Of a stretch of DNA of 64,000 bases, positions 1 through 7,980 are shown in pieces. The stretch comes from an uncultured Alphaproteobacteria bacterium. GTDB lineage: Bacteria; Pseudomonadota; Alphaproteobacteria; HIMB59; GCA-002718135. Under the pieces are notes generated by a model. That model saw only the letters and a list, made by a program, of their open reading frames with translations. It made no database searches and had not been told where the DNA came from. Position 1 is the stretch's first letter. Each line of letters begins with the position of its first letter. The translations under genes and the position numbers were made by a program. The stretch is taken from assembly GCA_902620285.1 (NCBI GenBank), contig CACNHT010000002.1:1-64000 (forward strand), given 5' to 3'.

Positions 1-7
1 AAATTCA

Positions 8-1306
8 ATGCCTTCAACTAAAGATTTTTATATAAACTTTAAACCTATTCAACATAAAGATCCTTATGTTCAGATTTATTCTCAAGAATATAATAATGAT
101 TTGTATTTGTATGGCTTAATTAATCCTCAAATCGAATTAGAAAATTTAGAAATTAATGATGAAGCTTCCATAACAGTAATTGCTGACATTTCTGGAAGTA
201 TGAGTGGAAGTTCCATACATGAGTTAAAATCCACTTTATCTAAATTTATTAATAATCTTCCAAGTAATTTTTTATTAAATATTGTTGCTTTTAATGATGA
301 TTATTTTACCTTATTTAAAAAACCACTACCCTTAAATAAAACAAACAAACTAAAAGCACTAAATTTTGTTTCATCATTTGAAGCGACTGATGGTACTGAA
401 ATGTTGGCGCCTATTCATTATGCATTGTTTGAAAAAACATCATTACCAGATAATCATCATATAATTTTGATGACGGATGGAGCTATTTCTCATGAAGTAG
501 ATGCCATGGCAATGATCAATGAACACATAAATAATAGAAGATTTCACGTAGTAGGTATTGGTGGAGACGGTAGTTTAAAAATCCTTCAAACTATTACAAA
601 AAAAGGAAATATAAATTTTGTAGGTATTCCAAAGACTATAGACAATGATGTCAAACATAACGAACTATCTATAGGATATGATACTGCAGTTGACGTTGCA
701 ACAAATGCATTAGATATGCTTCAACCAACAGCAGCTAGCCACAGAAGAGTAATGATTTTAGAAGTAATGGGTAGAGACGCAGGCCACATTGCTTTAAATG
801 CAGGAATAGCTGGAGGAGCAGATGTTATTTTGATTCCTGAAATTCAATATTCTATAAAATCTATTGCTGATCATATTGAGAAACTTAGGTCTAAAGGAAG
901 AAATCATGCATTAATCGTTGTTGCAGAAGCTGTAAAAAAAGAAAACGGTAAAAAAGCAACAGTGAAATATGTTGATGGAGAGGTGCGCCTTGGAGGGATT
1001 GGAAATTATCTTGGCGATGAAATCTATAAAATAACAAATTCCGAGACAAGAGTAACTGTTCTTGGGCATGTTCAAAGAGGTGCTCAACCAACTCACAGAG
1101 ATCGTTTGATTGCAAGTGCTTTTGGAGTTTATGCTGTTGATTTAATTGCCAAGAAAAAATTTAATAGAGTTGTTGTATGGAAAGACAGAGGAGTACAAGA
1201 TTTGATGCTTAGCCAAGTTGCTGGATATTCAAAAACAGTTCAAAAAAATGATCCTTTAATAAAAGTAGCTGAAGGTCTTGGAATTTACATTGGTGAAACA
1301 AATTAA
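8..1306 (+). CDS. Chimeric ORF: vWA domain joined to C-terminal part of phosphofructokinase
   Basis: One uninterrupted 432-residue frame holds two unrelated halves. Residues 1-182 are a von Willebrand A domain: hydrophobic strand then MIDAS motif DISGS (D60, S62, S64) and the later MTDG at 155-158. From about residue 183 the sequence is a 6-phosphofructokinase from the GGDGS motif onward: PKTIDND (208-214), MGRDAG (254-259) and GHVQRGAQPT (353-362). The first ~100 PFK residues, with the Gly-rich phosphate-donor loop, are absent. The Gly in GGDGS with Lys in PKTIDND is a pairing described in ATP-dependent group III PFKs. The join lies in GIGGDGS (nt 554-574), a string plausible in either parent. 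It may be a real fusion/deletion or an assembly chimera; catalytic function is doubtful. The frame is open to the window edge, so the true start could lie upstream. It converges on the SDR gene, sharing the TTAA at 1303-1306. Confidence 0.75.
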   Translation: MPSTKDFYINFKPIQHKDPYVQIYSQEYNNDLYLYGLINPQIELENLEINDEASITVIADISGSMSGSSIHELKSTLSKFINNLPSNFLLNIVAFNDDYFTLFKKPLPLNKTNKLKALNFVSSFEATDGTEMLAPIHYALFEKTSLPDNHHIILMTDGAISHEVDAMAMINEHINNRRFHVVGIGGDGSLKILQTITKKGNINFVGIPKTIDNDVKHNELSIGYDTAVDVATNALDMLQPTAASHRRVMILEVMGRDAGHIALNAGIAGGADVILIPEIQYSIKSIADHIEKLRSKGRNHALIVVAEAVKKENGKKATVKYVDGEVRLGGIGNYLGDEIYKITNSETRVTVLGHVQRGAQPTHRDRLIASAFGVYAVDLIAKKKFNRVVVWKDRGVQDLMLSQVAGYSKTVQKNDPLIKVAEGLGIYIGETN

Positions 1307-2061
1307 AAATTACCTAATTTTTTCCAAATAAATGAATAAACTTTTAATGGCAAATATCTCATTATTTTTACAGTAAAAACTAATAAAAATGGAAAATATA
1401 TCTCAAATTTATATTTTCCAGTAAGTCCTTTAAATATCTTTTCAGCAGCATACCTTGCAGATTTTAAAAAAGGCATTTTAAAAGAATTTAATTTCGTTGA
1501 TTCAGTATCTATAAAACCTGGATTAATGACTGATATTTTTATATTTAATTTTTTAAAATCGAAATACAAACTTTCTACTAAATTTAGTTGTGCTGCTTTG
1601 GTCATACCATAGGCTCCAGCTGTTGGCATCCCTCTGTATCCAACTGGCGAAGAAACTATAGATATTAAATTATTTCTTCCTTTCATATAATCTTTTAAAA
1701 CATCTATGCAGTTAATTGTTCCATTTAAATTAACATCAATTAACAAATTATAATTATTTATATCAAATTCTTGATTCCTATTAGGTGAGTAAGCAGTCGC
1801 ATTTAGAAGAGCAATATTAATTTTTGATATTTCGTTTTCTATATAGGCAATTGTATCATTAACTTCTTTATACTTACTTACATCACAAACTTTATAGTAG
1901 ATTTCTTTTTTACCAGTTGTGTTTTTTAAATTTTCAACTGCTTTTTTTAATTTGTCATCATTTCTAGAAGAAATTATAACCCTCCAATTTTCTTCTAAAA
2001 ATTTTTGTGCAACTGCAAAACCTATGCCTGAAGATCCACCGGTAATCCATATAGTTTGCAA
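1303..2061 (-). CDS. Short-chain dehydrogenase/reductase (SDR)
   Basis: This is a 252-residue classical SDR with an NAD(P)-binding Rossmann fold. The cofactor motif TGGSSGIG is at residues 7-14, an NAT/NAG-like motif at 87-89, a serine at 137-138, and the catalytic Tyr151/Lys155 in YGMTK. The C-terminal ~35 residues are hydrophobic and basic, which suggests membrane association. It is the last gene of a minus-strand run (ctaA, SDR, DUF6134-like, this gene), abutting the preceding DUF6134-like stop. The substrate cannot be read from the sequence; SDRs of this form with hydrophobic tails often act on lipids or ketones, which is only an inference here. Confidence 0.88.
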   Translation of the reverse strand: MQTIWITGGSSGIGFAVAQKFLEENWRVIISSRNDDKLKKAVENLKNTTGKKEIYYKVCDVSKYKEVNDTIAYIENEISKINIALLNATAYSPNRNQEFDINNYNLLIDVNLNGTINCIDVLKDYMKGRNNLISIVSSPVGYRGMPTAGAYGMTKAAQLNLVESLYFDFKKLNIKISVINPGFIDTESTKLNSFKMPFLKSARYAAEKIFKGLTGKYKFEIYFPFLLVFTVKIMRYLPLKVYSFIWKKLGNF

Positions 2062-2745
2062 CTATTGACCCCAATCGTTACGAATTATTGTTATAATATT
2101 TTTTTTATCATTAGGGTTTTTGAACTCCATTTTCATGAGTTCTTTTTCGAAATACCAAAGTGTATACTCTGGGAATGGACCTTTATCTTTTGGATTTTTT
2201 GATGCATTGAAAACATACTTGTTAGCTAGTATTTCAATGTCATTGATTTTTATTTTTTCATCTTCAAGTTGCTTTACTTCTATAGTTCTTACAATACCTT
2301 TTTGAGTATCAAATACTTCTTTCTCATTTAACATTTCAATATTCCAATAATTTAATGGTACTATATTTTTATCTAATTTTAATTCTCCATCCATACCACT
2401 AGCAATAAATAAATCGTCTACATCATTTCCAACTATTTTATATTCTCTATCATCTTCAAAATCTGTAAATCCATCTATTGATATAAATTCACCATTTGTC
2501 CAAGTTTCTTTAGTTTCTTGAAAAAATTTGTATGCTGGAAAAAATAAAACTTTTACATTTATCTTTAAGACTGAATGTATAATGACACCATCTTCACTTT
2601 CTATAAATTTTGATATTAAGCTACCAATATTTTTCTTTTTTCTAATAACATCATAACTTACCTCATTATCTTCTGGTATCGGAAATGGCTGACTAAAAAC
2701 GTTAAATGAAAAAAGAGATAAACAAATTATAAAGATATATTTCAC
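2062..2745 (-). CDS. Exported protein, DUF6134-like
   Basis: The protein has 227 residues. Residues 1-18 form a signal peptide (Lys2, hydrophobic core, probable cut near FSQ), so it is likely periplasmic. The body is predicted beta-rich, with a YDVIRKKKNIGS start after the leader and an ETWTNGEF segment that resembles the DUF6134 family (Y-D-V..G..IG and E-x-W-x-D/N-G-x-L/F). No catalytic motif is visible. It sits between two SDR genes, overlapping the upstream one by 4 nt and abutting the downstream one, so the three are probably co-transcribed. Function is unknown. The family call is from memory of the motif pattern and is moderately secure. Confidence 0.7.
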   Translation of the reverse strand: MKYIFIICLSLFSFNVFSQPFPIPEDNEVSYDVIRKKKNIGSLISKFIESEDGVIIHSVLKINVKVLFFPAYKFFQETKETWTNGEFISIDGFTDFEDDREYKIVGNDVDDLFIASGMDGELKLDKNIVPLNYWNIEMLNEKEVFDTQKGIVRTIEVKQLEDEKIKINDIEILANKYVFNASKNPKDKGPFPEYTLWYFEKELMKMEFKNPNDKKNIITIIRNDWGQ

Positions 2746-3467
2746 GATTTAATTCTTAATGATGATCTTCCCCCATCTATATGAAATATTTGTCCAGTAA
2801 TCCAACTATTTTTATCACTTAATAGAAAACTTCCAATATCAGAGAAATCATCACCAGATCCAATTTTAGGTAGAGGATGCATATTTTCAATTGCTTTCTT
2901 AATAGTTTCATTACTAAGTAACTTTTGTGTCATTTTTGCGTCAGTTAAACTAGGTGCTATACAATTTACCCTTATTTTTGGAGCAAATTCTGCTGCTAAG
3001 CTTAAAGTAAGCCCTTCAATGGCACCTTTTGCGGTAGAGACTATTGTGTGATTAGTAAAACCCTGTTTTACAGCAATAGTTGAATAAAGTAGAATACTGC
3101 CAGTATTTTTAGCTAGAGTTTCTTGATTAAACTTAATTGCATTTATAGCACTAAGTGTATTTATTTTAAAAGAATCAATAAAATCTTCATCTTTGGTCAT
3201 TTTGAGAGGTTTTAAATTTATAGAACCAACACAAAAAGCAATACCGCATAATCGATCTTTGTATTCTTCCGAAATACTTTTAACTTTATCAAAATCTAAA
3301 ACATCACAAACTTTATATTCACAACCAATTTCCTCAGATAATTGTTTTAATTCTGTCTCATTTCTAGAGATAATTATTGGATCATAGTTGTTGCTTTTCA
3401 GTTTTTTTGATAATGATTTTCCAATAGAACCTGTTCCTCCAAAGACAAATATATTTTTGTTAGACAT
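2742..3467 (-). CDS. SDR-family protein lacking the catalytic tyrosine
   Basis: A 241-residue SDR-fold protein with the Rossmann motif GGTGSIG at residues 10-16 and a typical C-terminal IDGG (residues 231-234). The YxxxK position reads V143-S-T-A-K147, so the catalytic tyrosine is replaced by valine while the lysine is kept; the active-site serine region (STIAV, 129-133) is present. It could bind NAD(P) without classical catalysis or use another acid. It overlaps ctaA by 8 nt upstream and the DUF6134-like gene by 4 nt downstream. Homologues with a non-Tyr residue here seem familiar from other Alphaproteobacteria, so this may be a family trait rather than damage. Confidence 0.82.
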   Translation of the reverse strand: MSNKNIFVFGGTGSIGKSLSKKLKSNNYDPIIISRNETELKQLSEEIGCEYKVCDVLDFDKVKSISEEYKDRLCGIAFCVGSINLKPLKMTKDEDFIDSFKINTLSAINAIKFNQETLAKNTGSILLYSTIAVKQGFTNHTIVSTAKGAIEGLTLSLAAEFAPKIRVNCIAPSLTDAKMTQKLLSNETIKKAIENMHPLPKIGSGDDFSDIGSFLLSDKNSWITGQIFHIDGGRSSLRIKS

Positions 3468-4515
3468 TTTTAACCTTTCTAATTTTAATTTGATGATAAC
3501 TAATTAATAAAGTTGATAATAACAAAATTGAATTAGTTTGATGTAAACTTGCGAATGGTAAGTAAACATTACTTAAAAGAGTTATAATACCTAAAATTAC
3601 TTGTAAGGTTAGGAAGAATAGGACTAAATACACAAGAGTACTTGAAATGTTTTTATTATCAAATTTAATAAATCTGAAACACACAAATAGGATATAAAAA
3701 AAAACAAAAATTGATAACCAACGGTGGTTAAAATTTATAGCAACTGTATTTTCAAAAATATTATAAATACCTAAATCATCAATAACGTAATCATCTGGTA
3801 TAATTTTTCCATTCATTAGTGGAAAAGTATTAAAGGATTGTCCAGAGTTGGTTCCTGCCATAAATCCACCTGTTGCAATTGTGATAAATATTAACATTAC
3901 AGCAATTAAAATGTAAAATTCAATTGTTTTTGGAGTAGATAAAAAACTTATATTAGAAGAATACCTATAATCCATTGCTATCCATAAGAGTATTGAGAAA
4001 ATTATAAGAGCATTTAAAAGATGAAAAGTAAGTCTATAAGGGCTTACATAAGGATTTTCAGTCAATCCACTCTTTACCATCCACCATCCAATTACTGCTT
4101 GAAACAAACCAAACACAAAAACAACACCAAGTCTTATATATAGTGACGATTGAATTTGCTTTTTAAAACTGAAGTAAATTAAGGGTATTAAAAAGACAAT
4201 TCCTATAGCTCTTGCAAATATTCTATGAAACCACTCCCACCAAAAAATATATTTAAACTCATTTAACGTCATATTTTTGTTAACTATTTTATATTCTGGT
4301 GTTTGTTTATACATTTCGAATACAACCAACCAACTTTCTAAACTCAGTGGAGGAATTACACCTAAAATTGGACGCCAGTCAGTCATAGAAAGTCCAGAGT
4401 CTGTTAATCTTGTGAGACCTCCTATTACTATAATTAATAAAACCATTGCGGTTATTGTTAATAGCCATATATAAACTGCAGGATTATAATATTTTGAAGT
4501 ATTAGCGTAATTCAT
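3460..4515 (-). CDS. ctaA: Heme A synthase (COX15/CtaA)
   Basis: This 351-residue polytopic inner-membrane protein matches alphaproteobacterial CtaA/Cox15, which oxidises the C8 methyl of heme O to the formyl group of heme A for cytochrome c oxidase. Visible family features include the first membrane helix followed by GGLTRLTDSGLSM, WWEWFHR (residues ~91-97) with a heme-ligand histidine, the G-A-GTNSGQSFNTFPLMNG loop, FNHRWLS and the late LHQT histidine. About eight hydrophobic segments are seen and the length is normal for the family. It heads the minus-strand run and is divergent, by 53 bp, from ferredoxin reductase and ferredoxin genes, whose mitochondrial counterparts supply electrons to Cox15. 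Confidence 0.95.
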   Translation of the reverse strand: MNYANTSKYYNPAVYIWLLTITAMVLLIIVIGGLTRLTDSGLSMTDWRPILGVIPPLSLESWLVVFEMYKQTPEYKIVNKNMTLNEFKYIFWWEWFHRIFARAIGIVFLIPLIYFSFKKQIQSSLYIRLGVVFVFGLFQAVIGWWMVKSGLTENPYVSPYRLTFHLLNALIIFSILLWIAMDYRYSSNISFLSTPKTIEFYILIAVMLIFITIATGGFMAGTNSGQSFNTFPLMNGKIIPDDYVIDDLGIYNIFENTVAINFNHRWLSIFVFFYILFVCFRFIKFDNKNISSTLVYLVLFFLTLQVILGIITLLSNVYLPFASLHQTNSILLLSTLLISYHQIKIRKVKNV

Positions 4516-4568
4516 TTAGATTATATATAATCCCTAGAAATAATAAAAAAAGTTGTTATTTTTCACAT

Positions 4569-5579
4569 ATGACAGAAAAAACTGATGTAGTAATTATAGG
4601 TGCAGGTCCTGTAGGCTTATTCGCTGTATTTGAATTAGGTCTTTTAAATATTGAATGTCATTTAGTTGATAATTTAGATAAAGTGGGGGGTCAGTGTGCT
4701 GAATTGTACCCAGAAAAACCAATTTATGATATTCCCTCAAGACCAGTTGTAACAGGACAAGAATTAACTGATGAGTTAATTAGACAGATAAATCCATTTA
4801 AACCTAAATTTCATCTAAATCAACAAGTTGAGAAAATTGCTAAAACAGAATATGGTTGGATTGTAGAAACTAATATTGGAACAAAAGTTGAAGCAAAATG
4901 TATAGTTATAGCCGCAGGAGCAGGAAGTTTTGTACCTCGAAAACCCCCAATTGAGAATATTGAGAGTTTTGAAAACAAAAATGTTTTTTACGCAATTCGA
5001 GACAAATCAATATTTAAGAATAAAAAAATTTTAATTGCAGGAGGAGGAGACTCTGCTTTGGATTGGACAAATGAACTATCTAAGAATTCCAAAGTAACTC
5101 TAATACATAGAAGGAAAGAGTTTAGGGCAGCACCTGATTCTGTCTCAAAAATGCAAGAATTAGAAACAAAAGGAAAAATTAAATTTTTAAAGGGCCAAAT
5201 AAAAAAGATTTCTAAAATTCAAGATAGTAGAATAATGCTAGAATACGAAAATGATGATGAAAAATCAAATATTGAAGTAGATTATCTTTTACCTTTTTTT
5301 GGTTTAAAAATGGAACTAGGTCCAATTGCGGAATGGGGTCTAAATTTACATGAGAACTTAATTAAAGTGGACACTGAAAAATTTCAAACTTCTACACCTT
5401 CAATTTTTGCGATAGGTGATATAAATTGGTACCCTGGAAAACTTAAGTTAATTCTATCAGGATTTCACGAGTCTGCCTTAATGGCTCAAGAAGTATTTAA
5501 GTATTGCTTTCCTGATAAGAAAAATATTTTTAGATACACAACATCTTCTAAAGAACTTCAAAAAAAACTAGGCGTTTAA
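4569..5579 (+). CDS. Ferredoxin--NADP(+) reductase, thioredoxin-reductase-like type
   Basis: A 336-residue FAD/NAD(P) two-dinucleotide-fold flavoprotein. The FAD motif GAGPVG is at residues 11-16 and the NADP motif GGGDSALDW near 156-164; a C-terminal IFAIGDIN marks the FAD-binding end. It lacks the CxxC pair of true thioredoxin reductases and carries the GGQC-ELYPEKPIYD segment typical of TrxR-like ferredoxin-NADP reductases. The stop overlaps the ATG of the next gene, a [2Fe-2S] ferredoxin (TAATG), so the two are translationally coupled and probably form a redox pair. Divergent to ctaA. Confidence 0.92.
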   Translation: MTEKTDVVIIGAGPVGLFAVFELGLLNIECHLVDNLDKVGGQCAELYPEKPIYDIPSRPVVTGQELTDELIRQINPFKPKFHLNQQVEKIAKTEYGWIVETNIGTKVEAKCIVIAAGAGSFVPRKPPIENIESFENKNVFYAIRDKSIFKNKKILIAGGGDSALDWTNELSKNSKVTLIHRRKEFRAAPDSVSKMQELETKGKIKFLKGQIKKISKIQDSRIMLEYENDDEKSNIEVDYLLPFFGLKMELGPIAEWGLNLHENLIKVDTEKFQTSTPSIFAIGDINWYPGKLKLILSGFHESALMAQEVFKYCFPDKKNIFRYTTSSKELQKKLGV

Positions 5580-5890
5580 TGCCAAAGTTAATAATCACAG
5601 ATAGATCAGGTAAAAAGTCTGAAATTGAATATGATAGTAACTTTACATTAATGGAAACCCTTAGAGACAATGGCTACGATATTGAAGCTTCCTGTGGAGG
5701 ATGTTGCGCTTGCGCTACCTGTCATATTTATGTTGATGAAAAATGGACAAAAAAGCTGAAAAATATGGATGATGATGAAGAATCTATGCTAGATCAAGCT
5801 TTTGATGTTAAAAATAATTCCAGATTATCTTGTCAAATAGAGCTTTCTGAAGAGCTTGATGGTCTAGAGATAGAAATTGCACCAGAATAG
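5579..5890 (+). CDS. [2Fe-2S] ferredoxin, adrenodoxin type
   Basis: The protein has 103 residues with cluster ligands C39, C45, C48 (CX5CX2C) and C85, the pattern of adrenodoxin/ISC Fdx ferredoxins. Two extra cysteines (C42, C43) lie within the loop. The acidic segment around MDDDEESMLDQA (63-74) resembles the partner-docking helix of vertebrate-type ferredoxins. It starts inside the stop of the reductase gene (TAATG at 5577-5581). The likely role is electron delivery from NADPH via the upstream reductase to Fe-S assembly, heme A synthesis or similar monooxygenase-type steps. Confidence 0.93.
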   Translation: MPKLIITDRSGKKSEIEYDSNFTLMETLRDNGYDIEASCGGCCACATCHIYVDEKWTKKLKNMDDDEESMLDQAFDVKNNSRLSCQIELSEELDGLEIEIAPE

Positions 5891-5892
5891 TA

Positions 5893-5936
5893 TTGACATA
5901 AATTATTAATTTGTATACAAACAGTTTGTATATAAA
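5893..5936 (+). promoter_or_regulatory. Promoter region with tandem palindromes upstream of marR gene
   Basis: TTGACA at 5893-5898 is followed after 15 bp by TATACA (5914-5919), a possible -35/-10 pair with a short spacer. Over it lie TTTGTATACAAA (5910-5921, perfect 12-bp palindrome) and TTTGTATATAAA (5925-5936, near copy). The copies are offset by 15 bp and the second ends 2 bp before the MarR ATG at 5939. This is the arrangement expected for an autoregulated MarR repressor. Sequence pattern only; no binding evidence. Confidence 0.5.
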
Positions 5937-5938
5937 CT

Positions 5939-6400
5939 ATGGCAGACACTTCTCTTAATGAGAATAGATTATCATTATTAATTTGGCAAACATCAAACTT
6001 ATGGCAATCAAAAGTAAGACATAAATTAAAAGAGAGTCAAATCACATTAAATGAATATCTTATTCTCGAGACAATTTATTTATTACAGCAAGAAAACATA
6101 AATATTACTCAACAGCATATATGTAAAAATGCATCTATTGATAGATCAGTTGTTAGCTTGCGTGTTTCTAATCTAGAAGAAAAGAAGTTAATATCAAGAC
6201 AACAGCCACAAGATAAAAGATCTGATAGTTTAATTCTAACTGCAGCAGGGAATGATTTAATTAATAATACTATTGATAATATTGTAGATTTAGAAAATGA
6301 ATTATTTAATAAATTAGGATCTGAAATTTTTAATTTCACAAATTCATTAAAGTTGTTATTGGGTAAAAAAATTAGAATTAGAGCAAAATTAAATGATTGA
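5939..6400 (+). CDS. MarR-family transcriptional regulator
   Basis: A 153-residue winged-helix regulator. Residues ~38-100 hold the DNA-binding region: a helix-turn-helix around ICKNASIDRSVVSLRVSNLE and the wing QQPQDKRSDSLILTAAG, which matches the MarR DxRxxxxxLT signature. Flanking N- and C-terminal helices would form the dimer interface. No Shine-Dalgarno is seen; tandem palindromes end just before the start, suggesting autorepression. It overlaps the LysRS gene by 8 nt, so it probably controls the operon that runs into lysK. The ligand is unknown; the adjacent ferredoxin genes make a redox or aromatic signal possible, but that is speculation. Confidence 0.9.
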   Translation: MADTSLNENRLSLLIWQTSNLWQSKVRHKLKESQITLNEYLILETIYLLQQENINITQQHICKNASIDRSVVSLRVSNLEEKKLISRQQPQDKRSDSLILTAAGNDLINNTIDNIVDLENELFNKLGSEIFNFTNSLKLLLGKKIRIRAKLND

Positions 6401-7976
6401 TCAAGAATTAGCACAATCCTTAAAAGCTTGGCCTTTTAAAGAAGCATTACAAATCATTAAAAAAAATGGTGGTTTATTAAACTTTAAAATTCCATCTAAG
6501 GGATATGTATTACTAGAAACTGGTTATGGTCCCTCAGGTTTACCTCATATTGGAACTTTTGGTGAAGTTGTAAGAACATCGATGGTAAAAAATGCATTTA
6601 GTTCTATAATTGATTGTCCAACAAAACTGATCACATTTTCTGATGATATGGATGGATTAAGAAAAGTTCCTGAAAATGTTCCAAATAAAGAAATGTTAGA
6701 AAAATTTATAGGTAAGCCACTTACTTCTATACCAGATCCATTTGGTAAATTTGAAAGTTTTGGACATCATAACAATGCAAAACTTAGAAGTTTTTTAGAT
6801 GAATTTAATTTCGACTACGAGTTTGTTAGTTCTACAGAGAAATATCAAAGTGGAGATTTTAATGAAACAATATTAAGTATATTTGAAAACTATACAAAAA
6901 TATTAGATATTATTTTACCTACCCTAAGGGCAGAGAGAAAAGAAACTTATAGCCCCTTTTTGCCGATAAGCGAAAATTCAGGAGAAGTACTTCAAGTAAA
7001 AATTGAAGAATATAAAATGGATTCAAAAACCATAATTTACAAAGATCCATCATTAGGTAAGTTAGTTGAAACAGAAGTAATTAATGGAAAATGTAAGTTA
7101 CAATGGAAAGTAGATTGGGCAATGAGATGGATGTCGTTTGATGTTGATTATGAAATGTGCGGTAAAGATCTTACAGAAAGTGTTGATTTAGGATCCAAGA
7201 TTTGTAGAGCATTAAATAAAAAACCACCCACTAATCTAATTTATGAAATGTTTTTAGATGAAAAAGGAGAAAAAATTTCTAAGTCAGTCGGCAACGGTAT
7301 TAGTGTTGATGAGTGGCTACGTTACGCCTCTCCTGAAAGTCTTGCACTCTACATGTTTCAAAAACCAAAATCAGCTAAAAAACTTCACTTTGATGTAATT
7401 CCTAAAACTGTAGATGATTATCTTTCTCATTATAATTCATACTCAAGTTTAGATAAAAATAAACAGTATGATAATCCAATTTGGCATATTCATTCAGGAA
7501 AACCAAAAGAATTTAAATCAGAAATAAATTTCAATACCCTTACCAACCTAGTAAATGTCTCTAATTCTAAAGATAAAAAAGTAATATGGTCTTTTATTAA
7601 TAAATATGATGATAATATTAATGCTGATAACAATCCTGAATTTGATCGCCTCATAGATTTTGCACTTAATTACTATGAAGATTTTATTTTGCCTAAAAAG
7701 AAATTTTTAGAGATTGATGGGAGCAATAAAAAGGTATTTATTGATATTATTAATGTTTTAGAAAATGAGGTTACTGAAAAGAGTTCATCTGAAGATATTC
7801 AAACATTATTATACGAAGTAGGAAAAAAGCACGAATTTGAAAATTTAAAAGATTTTTTTAAACTAGTATATCAAGTTATGCTTGGTCAGGATCAAGGCCC
7901 TAGACTAGGGTCATTTTTTAAATTATTTGGTTTAAGAGAAACTATTGATTATCTAAAAAAATTAATAGATAATTAA
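6393..7976 (+). CDS. lysK: Lysine--tRNA ligase, class I
   Basis: A 527-residue class I LysRS (the archaeal/spirochaete/alphaproteobacterial type), which charges tRNA-Lys. The HIGH-like motif PHIGTF is at residues 51-56 in GPSGLPHIG, and the KMSKS-like KISKS at 294-298. The Rossmann body and C-terminal helical anticodon-binding domain are of normal length. It is unrelated to the class II LysRS of most bacteria. It overlaps the MarR gene by 8 nt and is followed after 4 nt by pyrD. Confidence 0.96.
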   Translation: MIDQELAQSLKAWPFKEALQIIKKNGGLLNFKIPSKGYVLLETGYGPSGLPHIGTFGEVVRTSMVKNAFSSIIDCPTKLITFSDDMDGLRKVPENVPNKEMLEKFIGKPLTSIPDPFGKFESFGHHNNAKLRSFLDEFNFDYEFVSSTEKYQSGDFNETILSIFENYTKILDIILPTLRAERKETYSPFLPISENSGEVLQVKIEEYKMDSKTIIYKDPSLGKLVETEVINGKCKLQWKVDWAMRWMSFDVDYEMCGKDLTESVDLGSKICRALNKKPPTNLIYEMFLDEKGEKISKSVGNGISVDEWLRYASPESLALYMFQKPKSAKKLHFDVIPKTVDDYLSHYNSYSSLDKNKQYDNPIWHIHSGKPKEFKSEINFNTLTNLVNVSNSKDKKVIWSFINKYDDNINADNNPEFDRLIDFALNYYEDFILPKKKFLEIDGSNKKVFIDIINVLENEVTEKSSSEDIQTLLYEVGKKHEFENLKDFFKLVYQVMLGQDQGPRLGSFFKLFGLRETIDYLKKLIDN

Positions 7977-7980
7977 TTTA

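Noticed and set aside
891..1115. Antisense frame over the PFK part of the first ORF (and 911-1096)
   Set aside because: It lies wholly opposite conserved PFK motifs, is rich in Leu/Phe and has no family signature; a shadow frame.
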